A DNA stretch of 64,000 bases from Salinicoccus cyprini. GTDB taxonomy: Bacteria; Bacillota; Bacilli; Staphylococcales; Salinicoccaceae. Under the pieces are notes generated by a model, which saw only the letters and a list, made by a program, of their open reading frames with translations, was not told the origin of the DNA and did no database searches. This document shows positions 50,253 to 59,253 of this stretch, in pieces. The DNA is taken from contig NZ_VMSJ01000001.1 of NCBI RefSeq assembly GCF_007713705.1, positions 558,001-622,000 of the forward strand. The letters are read 5' to 3'. The translations under genes and the position numbers were made by a program. How positions within the stretch are numbered: position 1 is the stretch's first letter; every line of letters starts with the position of its first letter.

Positions 50253-50975
50253 TTGCCAAAAGGACAGAAGAAAATCCCGAAGTACAAGATGATCGAGAAT
50301 GATATTCTGCAGAACATAAAAAGCGGCCGTTATCCAAAAGGTGCGCCGATAGAAACTGAACAGGAACTTTCAAGCAGGTATGAGGTCAGCAGGGTCACGG
50401 TCCGCCAGGCCACCAACAACCTTGTTGCAAGAGGCTACTTGTCACGCAGCCAGGGGAGCGGCACATACGTCTCCGAGCAGAAGGTTGTCAGCCGTGCGAC
50501 CACGGTCAAAAGCTTTACAGAAGAGATGAAGGCGATGGGCAAGCAGGCATCCTCCGAAGTGCTGGATTTCAGAGTGGTTCCTGCAAGTGAAGAAATCAGC
50601 CGGAAACTTCAACTGGAGATTGGTAGTCCGGTCTACCATATAGTCAGGCTGAGAAGGGCGGATGGCGAGCCGATGATGATCGAAACCAGCTACATGAGTG
50701 TAGTGGACTACCCGGATCTGACCTACGAGCGCCTTTCCCGATCGAAATACAGATATATCGAGGAAGAGAAGAAACTGACAATCGCCCATTCCCATCACGT
50801 TGTCGTCCCCATCATGCCGACAGAAGAGATGATTGGACACTTTGATTGCGACCCGGCCTCGCCACTGCTCAAGGTCTTCAATACAACCTATCTGGCGGAC
50901 GGCAATATTCTGGACTATACCGAACTGGTGATCAATACCGAGAAGTACCAGTACCAGTCCATCAGACAAAAATGA
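50253..50975 (+). CDS. GntR-family (HutC/UTRA) transcriptional regulator
   Basis: This 240-residue regulator has an N-terminal winged helix (about 10-75: GAPIETEQELSSRYEVSRVTVRQA) and a C-terminal UTRA ligand-binding domain (about 95-235). UTRA members such as NagR, TreR and DasR sense sugar phosphates. TTG 50253 has AGGAGGAGAAGG upstream. Its own terminator follows, and the PTS-sulfatase operon starts next with a palindromic operator over the -35. It is very probably the local repressor. Confidence 0.92.
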   Translation: MPKGQKKIPKYKMIENDILQNIKSGRYPKGAPIETEQELSSRYEVSRVTVRQATNNLVARGYLSRSQGSGTYVSEQKVVSRATTVKSFTEEMKAMGKQASSEVLDFRVVPASEEISRKLQLEIGSPVYHIVRLRRADGEPMMIETSYMSVVDYPDLTYERLSRSKYRYIEEEKKLTIAHSHHVVVPIMPTEEMIGHFDCDPASPLLKVFNTTYLADGNILDYTELVINTEKYQYQSIRQK

Positions 50976-50986
50976 AAACGAAGAAG

Positions 50987-51018
50987 GATGCTGGTCCATG
51001 TGGATCAGCATCTTTTTA
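50987..51018 (+). terminator. Intrinsic terminator after gntR
   Basis: GATGCTGGTCC pairs with GGATCAGCATC (one G-T wobble) around an ATGT loop, followed by TTTTT. Confidence 0.87.
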
Positions 51019-51024
51019 ATTGAT

Positions 51025-51094
51025 AATACGAATTATAATTTGTATTGACAAATTATTTTGTTCTGATATGATGAAAAATATGAAAACGCTAACA
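51025..51094 (+). promoter_or_regulatory. Operator, promoter and cre site of the PTS-sulfatase operon
   Basis: The promoter is TTGACA (51045-51050), 16 bases, TATGAT (51067-51072). A 22-base near-perfect palindrome (51025-51046, arms AATACGAATTA / TAATTTGTATT) overlaps the -35 and is a candidate GntR operator. TGAAAACGCTAACA (51081-51094) matches the CcpA cre consensus TGNAANCGNTNNCA just after the -10. Together these predict induction by substrate and glucose repression. Confidence 0.8.
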
Positions 51095-51150
51095 TTATTT
51101 TTTCATCAGTCAACGATGAAAAGGTGCTTGAGGATGAAAGGGGATCAATT

Positions 51151-52728
51151 ATGAAAGACAAGTTCATGGGTTTTGCACAACAGCTCGGCAAGGCAATACT
51201 TCTGCCGGTTGCGATACTTCCGGTGGCAGGTCTGCTGCTCGGAATATCCGCAGCACTGTCCGGCGCTGCAGTAATTGAAACATATCCAGTTCTCGGCAAC
51301 ACGACACTCCAGGCCATCCTGACCATAATGAATGCAGCAGGCTCCGGAGTATTTGATGCTTTACCGCTTATATTTGCTGTGGGTATTACGATCGGACTGG
51401 CCAGAAGAGAGAAGGGTCCGGCTGCACTGGCTGCCGTCGTCGGCTACTTCGTACTGATCATCACCGTCAATTCCCTGCTTGAAGTGACAGGACAGCTTGC
51501 ACCTGAAGGAGTGGATCCGAGGACACTCGGTCAAGGATCGCAGTTCGGGGTGCTCACTTTGCAGATGGGTGTATTCGGCGGTATACTGACGGGTATCGTA
51601 ACCGGAATGGTGCATAACCGTTTCTATAACATCAAACTACCTGAGTTTCTTGCTTTCTTCGGCGGGTCAAGATTTGTACCGATAATGAATACTTTCGTCT
51701 TTCTTGTTGTAGGTGCAGTCATGTTCATCGTATGGCCGTTCATAGGAAACGGCATCGCAGGTTTTGGTGAATTCGCAACAGGGCTTGGCACACTGGGTGC
51801 ATTCCTCTACGGTCTCCTGCTGCGGATACTCTACCTGTTCGGCCTGCACCATGTGTTCTATCTGCCGTTCTGGACGACAGCCGCCGGTGGAACGATGGAA
51901 GTCAATGGCCAGATGGTGGAAGGCTTCCAGACAATATTCCTGGCACAGCTGTCAGATCCTGAAACAGCGAAATTCTATGGTAATCTGGCGCTCTTCAACA
52001 GCGGCCGCTACCTGCACTTCATGTTTGGCATGATCGGTATCGTTCTTGCAATGTATACAACGATACCAAAAGGTCCGAGAAGGAAGGCGACCTCGGGCTT
52101 CCTGATCTCCATCGGACTGACAGCATTCATTACAGGCGTTACAGAACCAATTTCCTTTGCACTGCTGTTTGCGTCACCGATACTGTTCGTTGCAGAAGCA
52201 CTGCTCTTTGCGACAAGTTTTGTTGTAGCAAGCCTGTTCAACATTACCATCGGTTCAACATTCTCGGCCGGTGTTACTGAATTCCTGCTCTTTGGTGTCT
52301 TCCAGGGGAACGACAAGACCAATTTCATCTGGGTACTTGTGCTGGCCATTCCTATAATACTTCTCTACTACTTCGTCTTCAGAACACTGATATTGAAATT
52401 GGATGCGAAGACACCAGGACGTGATGAGGAGGATGTGGACCAGAAGGAGCAGAGCCATACAGCAGCCTATGACTCCGGCAAGGCGGAGACGATTCTTGCA
52501 GGACTCGGCGGACTGGATAACATCACAGATATTGATAACTGTGCAACAAGACTGAGGGTCAGTGTCAAAAAGCCCGGTGAAATCAACTCGGATACACTGA
52601 AAAGCACGGGCGCAATGAATACAATCGTCCGTGGCAAGTCCATCCAGGTGATCTATGGACCAAAAGTCAACATGGTCAGAAGCGACATTGACGAATATCT
52701 GGAAAATTCAAATCAGCAGATAAAATAA
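51151..52728 (+). CDS. PTS sugar permease, fused IIC-IIB components (glucose/N-acetylglucosamine family)
   Basis: This 525-residue PTS permease opens with KDKFMGFAQQLGKAILLPVAILPVAG in the style of PtsG/NagE. The IIC membrane domain occupies about 1-420, and a C-terminal IIB domain (about 445-525) has the phosphorylated Cys464 in DNCATRLRVSV. No IIA domain is present, so a shared IIA must donate phosphate. ATG 51151 follows GAAAGGGG; an in-frame GTG at 51124 is less likely. It is first in an operon with sulfatase and FGE, so the substrate is probably a sulfated (amino) sugar. Confidence 0.92.
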   Translation: MKDKFMGFAQQLGKAILLPVAILPVAGLLLGISAALSGAAVIETYPVLGNTTLQAILTIMNAAGSGVFDALPLIFAVGITIGLARREKGPAALAAVVGYFVLIITVNSLLEVTGQLAPEGVDPRTLGQGSQFGVLTLQMGVFGGILTGIVTGMVHNRFYNIKLPEFLAFFGGSRFVPIMNTFVFLVVGAVMFIVWPFIGNGIAGFGEFATGLGTLGAFLYGLLLRILYLFGLHHVFYLPFWTTAAGGTMEVNGQMVEGFQTIFLAQLSDPETAKFYGNLALFNSGRYLHFMFGMIGIVLAMYTTIPKGPRRKATSGFLISIGLTAFITGVTEPISFALLFASPILFVAEALLFATSFVVASLFNITIGSTFSAGVTEFLLFGVFQGNDKTNFIWVLVLAIPIILLYYFVFRTLILKLDAKTPGRDEEDVDQKEQSHTAAYDSGKAETILAGLGGLDNITDIDNCATRLRVSVKKPGEINSDTLKSTGAMNTIVRGKSIQVIYGPKVNMVRSDIDEYLENSNQQIK

Positions 52729-52762
52729 AATGCAATATGGGATTGTCGAAAGGAGATTGAAA

Positions 52763-54142
52763 TTGAAGAAGAATATCATCTATATCCATACACACGATAG
52801 CGGAAAAGTACTGAGCCCATATGGCTATAATGTACCGACACCATCACTGCAGGCATTTGCTGAAGAGTCGACACTCTTCAGACAGGCCTACTGTGTCGGT
52901 CCGACGTGCTCTCCGAGCCGGGCCGGGCTTCTGACAGGGATGTACCCCCACAGCAACGGAATGTATGGACTATCCCAAAGAGGATTCAGTCTGCATGACT
53001 ATGGCCAGCACCTCGTAAATTTCCTGAAAGCAGAGGATTATTATACAGTGCTCTGCGGTATCCAGCATGAAGTGGGAAAATATACCGATCACGAAGAAGC
53101 CGCACAGATCATCGGCTACGATCAGAACATCTCCGCCGATAATACGGATATGACAGAACAGGAACTGGTCGAATGGGATTATGAAAATGCCCATAAAGTA
53201 AGCGAATGGCTGAAGAATATGGAGGGTGACAAACCATTCTTCCTGTCCTACGGGCTTTTCGCAACACACCGCAAATTCCCGGAAGAGGGATTCCAGGGCC
53301 AACAGTTCGATTCGAAATATGTAATGCCACCAGCACCGCTTCCCGAAGATGAGGCGGTCAGAGAGGATTATGTAGGTTATCTGCGCTCCGCATCATGGTT
53401 TGATCGTTCTTTTGAAGTTGTCATCGACACTCTGAAAGCAGAAGGAATGTATGAGGGCTCCATCATCATCTTTACAACCGATCATGGTCTTGCCTTTCCA
53501 TTCGGCAAATGTACGCTGTTCGATTCGGGCATCGGTGTCTCCCTCATCATGCGTGTGCCAGGAAGCAGGATGAACGGTGAATCCGTGGAAGGAATGGTTT
53601 CCCAGATTGACATATTCCCGACCCTCTGTGAACTGATCGGCGTAGATAGACCATCCTATCTCCAGGGTGTCTCTTTTGCGGACATGTTCCAGTCGAAGGA
53701 TCTGGAGACGCGGGAAGAAGTATTTGCAGAGATCAACTACCATACTTCCTACGAACCGGCGAGGAGCATACGGACGAAAAGGTATAAATACATCAGATTC
53801 TTCGATGAAGACTACTTGAAGGTCAACCGGACAAACATTGATAATTCGACAAGCAAGACCTTCTACCAGCAGAATGATCTGGAAAGTGTTAAAAAACCGA
53901 AGGAAGGCCTGTATGATCTGCTTTATGATAAAGGGGAAAGAAATAACCTTGCAGATGATCCGGACTACTTTGAAGTTCTGGAGGATATGAGACGCAGGCT
54001 GGATACGTACCAGAAAAAGACGGATGACCCGATTCTGACTGGTCATTTCGATGTCAGGCCGGAATGGAAAGTCAATAGGAAGGAAACATACAATCCGAGT
54101 TCAAAGGATCCAAACGACTACGAGGTCAGCCAGATCCGATAG
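52763..54142 (+). CDS. Cytosolic sulfatase, N-sulfoglucosamine sulfohydrolase-like
   Basis: This 459-residue type I sulfatase has the formylglycine motif CSPSR with Cys49 followed by AGLLTGMYPHSNGMYGL, closely recalling human SGSH (heparan N-sulfatase). FTTDHGLAFPFGKCTLFDSG supplies later active-site residues. The N-terminal metal motif reads IYIHTHDSG instead of the common DD pair. No signal peptide is present, so it acts in the cytosol. TTG 52763 has AGGAG seven bases upstream; ATG 52730 lacks a spaced site. Its activating enzyme is encoded next. Assignment to N-sulfated glucosamine is inference from motif similarity. Confidence 0.9.
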   Translation: MKKNIIYIHTHDSGKVLSPYGYNVPTPSLQAFAEESTLFRQAYCVGPTCSPSRAGLLTGMYPHSNGMYGLSQRGFSLHDYGQHLVNFLKAEDYYTVLCGIQHEVGKYTDHEEAAQIIGYDQNISADNTDMTEQELVEWDYENAHKVSEWLKNMEGDKPFFLSYGLFATHRKFPEEGFQGQQFDSKYVMPPAPLPEDEAVREDYVGYLRSASWFDRSFEVVIDTLKAEGMYEGSIIIFTTDHGLAFPFGKCTLFDSGIGVSLIMRVPGSRMNGESVEGMVSQIDIFPTLCELIGVDRPSYLQGVSFADMFQSKDLETREEVFAEINYHTSYEPARSIRTKRYKYIRFFDEDYLKVNRTNIDNSTSKTFYQQNDLESVKKPKEGLYDLLYDKGERNNLADDPDYFEVLEDMRRRLDTYQKKTDDPILTGHFDVRPEWKVNRKETYNPSSKDPNDYEVSQIR

Positions 54143-54168
54143 ATGATGCAGAAGGAATGGTGAATACC

Positions 54169-55110
54169 ATGGATACACAAAAAAGCTGCTGCGCTGCTTC
54201 AAGAGCTTCCATCGAGGCAAAAAGCAGTGTGGAGACGCCAGTCAGGCTGGAAAATGACGGAATCATAATCCATATGGAGGATATGGTTCTGATTCCCGGG
54301 GGTGAATTCCTGATGGGAAGCGACGATGAAGATGTGAACATTGAAGATGGTGAAGGACCGGTCAGAAAGCAGACGGTATCATCCTTCCTTATAGACAGAT
54401 ATGCCGTCAGCAACCGGCAATTCGAAGAATTCGTCAGCGCTACAGGCTATCGAACGGATGCAGAAAAGTTCAGATGGTCATTCGTATTCCATCTCTTCCT
54501 ATCGGAGGTAGTGTCACAGAATGTCACACAAGTACCGATGGGTTCTCCCTGGTGGCGGGTTGTCGAAGGTGCAGACTGGAGGCATCCGGAAGGTCCGGAC
54601 TCAACCATCGAGAGTCGCACGGACCATCCTGTCGTCCATGTTTCATGGAATGATGCCATGGCCTACTGTGAATGGTCCGGCAGGCGGCTTCTGACCGAAT
54701 CCGAATGGGAATATGCTGCAAGAGGCGGACTCGAGCAGAACAGGTACCCATGGGGAAATGAATTGACACCGGAAGGTGAACATCGCTGCAATATTTGGCA
54801 GGGCCGCTTCCCTGAAACGAATCTGGAGTCGGATGGCTATGCAGGCACTGCCCCAGTGGATGCCTATCAGGCGAACGGCCATGGGCTATACAACATGTCC
54901 GGGAACGTGTGGGAATGGTGCAGCAACGCATTCCATGAATCAGTAAATGTTCCCGCATTTCAGCTGACGGAGCAACCAAGATCCATGCGTGGCGGGTCAT
55001 ATCTCTGTCATGACTCCTATTGCAACCGGTACAGGATTGCAGCGAGAACTTCAAACACACCAGACAGCTCCACAGGGAATACGGGCTTCCGTTGTGCCAT
55101 GGATGCATAG
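54169..55110 (+). CDS. Formylglycine-generating enzyme (sulfatase-modifying factor)
   Basis: FGE oxidises the sulfatase motif cysteine to formylglycine. The 313-residue protein contains MVLIPGGEFLMGSDDED, DRYAVSNRQFEEFVSATGY, HPVVHVSWNDAMAYCEWSG and the active-site segment GGSYLCHDSYCNRYR with Cys280 and Cys285 at the spacing of the known copper-binding pair. An N-terminal KSCCAASR tail is also seen. ATG 54169 has GGTGA five bases upstream; ATG 54157 is the alternative. No signal peptide, matching its cytosolic client encoded 26 bases upstream. Confidence 0.94.
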   Translation: MDTQKSCCAASRASIEAKSSVETPVRLENDGIIIHMEDMVLIPGGEFLMGSDDEDVNIEDGEGPVRKQTVSSFLIDRYAVSNRQFEEFVSATGYRTDAEKFRWSFVFHLFLSEVVSQNVTQVPMGSPWWRVVEGADWRHPEGPDSTIESRTDHPVVHVSWNDAMAYCEWSGRRLLTESEWEYAARGGLEQNRYPWGNELTPEGEHRCNIWQGRFPETNLESDGYAGTAPVDAYQANGHGLYNMSGNVWEWCSNAFHESVNVPAFQLTEQPRSMRGGSYLCHDSYCNRYRIAARTSNTPDSSTGNTGFRCAMDA

Positions 55111-55126
55111 ATCGTGATGAAATTTG

Positions 55127-55170
55127 AAAAGCAGCACCTTGCCATCAATGGCAGGGCGTTGCTTTTGTTC
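55127..55170. terminator. Bidirectional terminator between FGE gene and panE
   Basis: AAAAGCA...CCTTGCCAT pairs with ATGGCAGGG...TGCTTTT around a short loop; the A and T flanks serve both convergent genes. Confidence 0.83.
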
Positions 55171-55210
55171 TGGCTGGATAGTTGGACGAGACAGGTTGGA
55201 CTCTGTGATG

Positions 55211-56077
55211 CTACCTCTCATACTGGTAGGCCTCAAGCAGGGTGACGACCATATCGAGGACCGGGGTTTTGAGATCTCCTTTCTGCTGATGGAGGTATTT
55301 CTGTATGAAGGCATACTCGGCCCTCGCACCTGAAGTGACGTCGTAGTACATGCTTGTTCCCATTTCACGGTTATAACTTTTATATACGGATAGTGCCGTA
55401 TTAACAAACGCAGGATCGATGATCGTCTGCTCCTGGTTGATGATGGCTACGCCTTCTTCGAGCAGCGCGCGGGTCACGCCGACGACGGATTCAAGGTCGA
55501 AAATTTTTGCGGTATTGCCGGATAGGGCAGTGAGTGAATTGATACCAAGGTTGATCAGCAGCTTCTCGTACCGGGTACGGATAAAATTCTTTGATTTTTG
55601 TATTTCAAGTTCCATTTCATCATTTTGAGATAGATCTTTTATCAAAGTATCCAGATGGATGTAGGATCTGTCTTCGACGAGCAGCCTTGCATCCTGGAAA
55701 TGTTCGACCATATCCTCATGCTTCTGACCGCTGATGTAGACGACTGCCGGTACGGCAGAGTCGAAGAAATCATCGAACCCCATGCCGTTTTGGCAAAGGA
55801 CGATTTCCGTATTCCCATGGCTCATTGCTGGTGTAGTACGAGACAGTGTCTGGAGTGCCGTAGCTTTGGTGGCGATAAAGATGAGGTCGAAGGTTTTTCC
55901 TTCATATGCATGGACATTCTCGATCCGGTATGGATAATGGTGCTTTTCCCCATTTTCAAGTATGGTGAAACCTTCTTTGGCCGTTCTTCCGAAAAGTGTG
56001 GTATCATGATTGAGCTTTTTAAGTTCACGCGCAATGACGCTGCCGACAGCACCGATGCCGATGACTGCAATTTTCAT
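55211..56077 (-). CDS. panE: 2-dehydropantoate 2-reductase (ketopantoate reductase)
   Basis: PanE reduces ketopantoate to pantoate with NADPH. The 288-residue protein has the N-terminal nucleotide-binding motif KIAVIGIGAVGSVIAREL, the KATALQT region, and the conserved KLLINLGINSLTALSG helix near residue 173. Minus-strand ATG 56077 follows AAAGGAGA; the longer frame reads into the promoter region. It is divergent from panBCD, completing the pantothenate branch. Confidence 0.92.
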   Translation of the reverse strand: MKIAVIGIGAVGSVIARELKKLNHDTTLFGRTAKEGFTILENGEKHHYPYRIENVHAYEGKTFDLIFIATKATALQTLSRTTPAMSHGNTEIVLCQNGMGFDDFFDSAVPAVVYISGQKHEDMVEHFQDARLLVEDRSYIHLDTLIKDLSQNDEMELEIQKSKNFIRTRYEKLLINLGINSLTALSGNTAKIFDLESVVGVTRALLEEGVAIINQEQTIIDPAFVNTALSVYKSYNREMGTSMYYDVTSGARAEYAFIQKYLHQQKGDLKTPVLDMVVTLLEAYQYER

Positions 56078-56106
56078 ATATATGTCTCCTTTGGGTGGAT
56101 GTAGCG

Positions 56107-56137
56107 TTGATAAATAATATGGTAGACTAATTATAAT
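56107..56137 (+). promoter_or_regulatory. Possible panBCD promoter
   Basis: TTGATA (56107-56112) and TATAAT (56132-56137) with a long 19-base spacer in the panE/panB divergent gap. Confidence 0.4.
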
Positions 56138-56168
56138 ATATAACTTCCGAATGGAAAGGGGCAGCAGC

Positions 56169-56975
56169 ATGAAAGCGACAAGTGATTGGAAACAGATGAA
56201 AAAGGAAGGTGAGAAGATCACCATGGTCACGGCGTATGACTATCCGAGCGCAAAGCAGAGTGAAGCGGCAGGCATGGATACGATACTGGTCGGAGACTCG
56301 CTCGGCATGACGGTGCTCGGCTACGCCAGTACGGTCCAGGTGACGATGGATGATATGATCCACCATGCCAGGGCGGTCAGACGGGGGGCGCCGGATACTT
56401 ACGTCGTGGTGGACATGCCATTCGGTACGTACCATGGAAATGTGGACGACAGTGTCCAGAATGCACTTGATCTGTATCAGGCGACAGATGCCAATGCCAT
56501 CAAGCTTGAAGGTGCCGGATGCATCGATATCATCCGGCGTGCAGTGGCTGCCGGTGTGCCTGTGGTGGCCCATCTCGGTCTGACCCCCCAGTCGGTCGGT
56601 GTCACCGGATTCAGGATGCAGGCATCGGATGAAGCGGCTGCGATGCAGCTCATCCAGGATGCCAAGGCGGTGGAGTCGGCGGGGGCTTCCATGCTTGTGC
56701 TTGAAGCCATTCCTTCGGACCTTGCTGAAAAAGTGACCGCTGTCCTCGGGATACCGACAATCGGCATCGGCGCCGGCGTCAATGTGGACGGCCAGGTGCT
56801 GGTCTATCACGATGTGCTGCAGTACGGCACCGAACGTCTGCCGAAATTCGTCAGACCTTATGCAGATTTCAATACAGCCGGCGTGCAGGGCCTGAAGTCA
56901 TATGTGGCAGCGGTCAAGGCGGGGGAATTCCCGGACGAGTCGACAACATACAAGAGGAAGGTATTTGAAGAATGA
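56169..56975 (+). CDS. panB: 3-methyl-2-oxobutanoate hydroxymethyltransferase
   Basis: PanB makes ketopantoate from 2-ketoisovalerate and methylene-THF. The 268-residue TIM-barrel protein shows [32 protein letters not shown] and [12 protein letters not shown] 56169 follows AAAGGGG with seven-base spacing; ATG 56151 lacks a site. It overlaps panC by four bases. Confidence 0.95.
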   Translation: MKATSDWKQMKKEGEKITMVTAYDYPSAKQSEAAGMDTILVGDSLGMTVLGYASTVQVTMDDMIHHARAVRRGAPDTYVVVDMPFGTYHGNVDDSVQNALDLYQATDANAIKLEGAGCIDIIRRAVAAGVPVVAHLGLTPQSVGVTGFRMQASDEAAAMQLIQDAKAVESAGASMLVLEAIPSDLAEKVTAVLGIPTIGIGAGVNVDGQVLVYHDVLQYGTERLPKFVRPYADFNTAGVQGLKSYVAAVKAGEFPDESTTYKRKVFEE

Positions 56976-57838
56976 TGAAAACAGCGAGTACAATAGAAGA
57001 AGTCCGCAGCATACTGAAAGAGAAGAAAGGCCGGTCGATCGCACTCGTGCCGACGATGGGCTATCTGCATGAAGGGCATATGGCGCTCGTCGAGGCGGCA
57101 AGGCAGAAGGGCGATATCGTCGTGGTGAGCATATTCGTCAATCCACTGCAGTTCGGTCCGGATGAGGATCTCGACAGCTATCCGAGAGATCTCGAGCGCG
57201 ATCTTGAAATCTGCCGGGCGCATGGGGTGGATGTCGTCTTCCATCCGGCAGAGACCGAGATGTATCCGAAGAAGCCTGAGCTTCTGCTGACACTTGAAAC
57301 GATGGCATCCATTCTTGACGGTGTCAGAAGACCGGGACACTTCGAAGGGGTGGTGACAGTTGTGAACAAGCTGTTCAATATCATCCGTCCGGACCATGCC
57401 GTATTCGGGGAGAAGGACCGTCAGCAGCTGATGATCATCAAAAGGATGGCCGAGGATTTCAACCATGATATAGAAATCATCGGAGTACCGACGGAACGCG
57501 AATCGGATGGTCTGGCCAAAAGCAGCAGGAATGTCAACCTGTCCGATGTGGAGCGGGAGGAGGCACCGGCGATCAATGAGGCGCTCATGATGGGGCGTGA
57601 TCTGATTCTTGACGGTGTCACGGATGCAGCATCAATCAAGGAACGCATCGAAGCGCACATCATGGATCATACATCCGGTACAATCGATGACCTGCAGATC
57701 TTTACCCATCCCGATCTTAATCCTGTTCAAACCATAGAAGGTAATGCTATAATATTCATTGCTGTTAAGTTTGAGAAAACACGATTAATAGATAATGTGA
57801 TGGTGATGAAAAATGATCAGAACAATGATGAACGGTAA
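56972..57838 (+). CDS. panC: Pantothenate synthetase
   Basis: PanC ligates pantoate and beta-alanine using ATP. The 288-residue protein has the nucleotide-binding motifs [35 protein letters not shown] and [12 protein letters not shown]. It overlaps panB by four bases and panD by 26, so the three enzymes are translationally linked. Confidence 0.95.
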   Translation: MMKTASTIEEVRSILKEKKGRSIALVPTMGYLHEGHMALVEAARQKGDIVVVSIFVNPLQFGPDEDLDSYPRDLERDLEICRAHGVDVVFHPAETEMYPKKPELLLTLETMASILDGVRRPGHFEGVVTVVNKLFNIIRPDHAVFGEKDRQQLMIIKRMAEDFNHDIEIIGVPTERESDGLAKSSRNVNLSDVEREEAPAINEALMMGRDLILDGVTDAASIKERIEAHIMDHTSGTIDDLQIFTHPDLNPVQTIEGNAIIFIAVKFEKTRLIDNVMVMKNDQNNDER

Positions 57839-58214
57839 AATACACCGTGCTGTCGTGACGGAGGCCAACCTCAACTACGTTGGCAGCATCACGATTGATC
57901 CTGTACTTCTTGAAGCGGCGAACATGCTGCCGAATGAAAAGGTGCAGATCGTCAATAATAATAATGGTGAACGTCTTGAAACATATATCATCGAAGGCGA
58001 AAGAGGCTCCGGGGAAATCTGTCTGAATGGTGCTGCTGCGAGAAGAGTGCAGGTCGGTGATGTCATCATCATCATCAGCTACGTGCAGCTGGATGAGGCG
58101 GAGCTCGCAGTACATGAACCGAATGTGGTGCTTGTCGATGCACACAACAATATCGTCGATCCTCAGTACTTTGAAAAAAGACAAACCGAATATACACATC
58201 AGGGAAGTAATTAG
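57813..58214 (+). CDS. panD: Aspartate 1-decarboxylase
   Basis: PanD makes beta-alanine from aspartate. This pyruvoyl enzyme self-cleaves at Gly24-Ser25 in [10 protein letters not shown]. The 133-residue protein starts [13 protein letters not shown], matching E. coli MIRTMLQGK, which supports the ATG at 57813 despite its 26-base overlap with panC. It ends the pan operon at a terminator that overlaps its stop codon. Confidence 0.95.
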   Translation: MIRTMMNGKIHRAVVTEANLNYVGSITIDPVLLEAANMLPNEKVQIVNNNNGERLETYIIEGERGSGEICLNGAAARRVQVGDVIIIISYVQLDEAELAVHEPNVVLVDAHNNIVDPQYFEKRQTEYTHQGSN

Positions 58215-58237
58215 ACATCTGTTTAATTACTTTTTTT
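58206..58237 (+). terminator. Intrinsic terminator after panD
   Basis: AGTAATTA (58206-58213) pairs with TAATTACT (58224-58231) and seven T follow. Confidence 0.85.
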
Positions 58238-58263
58238 GAACTTTTCAAGAAGGAGGTGGATGC

Positions 58264-59253
58264 ATGTTCGGAAAACTTTTCTTTATCATCTTCATATATG
58301 CCGTCTCTACGTTCCTTGCACCTGTGGTGCAGTCCTATGACTTCGAGGAGGGGCTCAACCGCAGCTATCTGAATGGCTGGCTTGAGGAACACGTCTATCC
58401 GACCTATGATATGAGCGAAATCCATGAAGTGAACAGTGAACAGACCCAGGAGGTCGAAATCAATCTGGAAACCCAATATGCAGTGGAGGACCAGGAGGTG
58501 CTCGGAAGCGAGTATGCAGGGGATTTCGTAGTTGAGAATGACTACGGCATGTTCAGGATGGTGCTGGTCAATGAAGGACAGGTGAGTGGTGCCTACACGA
58601 ACAGCGACGATGTCTCGATCGATACGATCAACATCGAAGGCATGGATCGTGAAAGTGTCGGAAGTATCTACGGAGAACCGGTGGAATCGATCAAGAAGGG
58701 CTGGAAACGGCTCAGGGTAACCAACGAGGAGTATGAGGTGTATGACCTGAAGGACAGGTATGTCTACTTCTTCTACGATCTGCATGATGGGGAGAAGGTC
58801 AACGGTGTGCTGATGCTTTTGAAGGACGAGGTCCGGGCAGCCGATTCACTGTACAACCACCCGGCAGCAGAAGACAACTCAAGGATGAACCACCTGCTTG
58901 TCAATGCCACAAGATACGAGTATGGCTTCGATCCGCTTGAAGTGGACGAGCAGGCATCCGATGCAGCACTCGGCCATAGTGAGGACATGGCGGAGCGTGA
59001 TTATTTCAATCATGACTCGCCGGATGGGGAGACACTGAAAGACCGCATAGAAGAAGCGGACGTATCATATCGCATGGCGGGAGAGAATATAGCCATGGGG
59101 CATACATCGACCATCTTTTCGCATCACAGTCTGATGAACTCGATGGACCACCGCGTCAATACGCTGAAGCCCGAATTCACCCATCTTGGTACAGGCACAG
59201 CCTATAGTGCAGATGACATCCCATATTATACTGAAAACTATATATACAGATGA
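58264..59253 (+). CDS. Secreted or membrane-anchored CAP-domain protein (YlbC-like)
   Basis: This 329-residue protein has an N-terminal hydrophobic segment (MFGKLFFIIFIYAVSTFLAP) acting as signal or anchor. A CAP-associated N-terminal domain (about 60-190) is followed by a C-terminal CAP/SCP domain. The latter shows MNHLLVNATRYEYGFDPLEVDE, HSEDMAERDYFNHDSPDG, MAGENIAMGH and a final YYTENYIYR. AAGGAGGTG precedes the ATG. Its molecular role is unknown; Bacillus homologues are also poorly defined. Confidence 0.87.
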   Translation: MFGKLFFIIFIYAVSTFLAPVVQSYDFEEGLNRSYLNGWLEEHVYPTYDMSEIHEVNSEQTQEVEINLETQYAVEDQEVLGSEYAGDFVVENDYGMFRMVLVNEGQVSGAYTNSDDVSIDTINIEGMDRESVGSIYGEPVESIKKGWKRLRVTNEEYEVYDLKDRYVYFFYDLHDGEKVNGVLMLLKDEVRAADSLYNHPAAEDNSRMNHLLVNATRYEYGFDPLEVDEQASDAALGHSEDMAERDYFNHDSPDGETLKDRIEEADVSYRMAGENIAMGHTSTIFSHHSLMNSMDHRVNTLKPEFTHLGTGTAYSADDIPYYTENYIYR

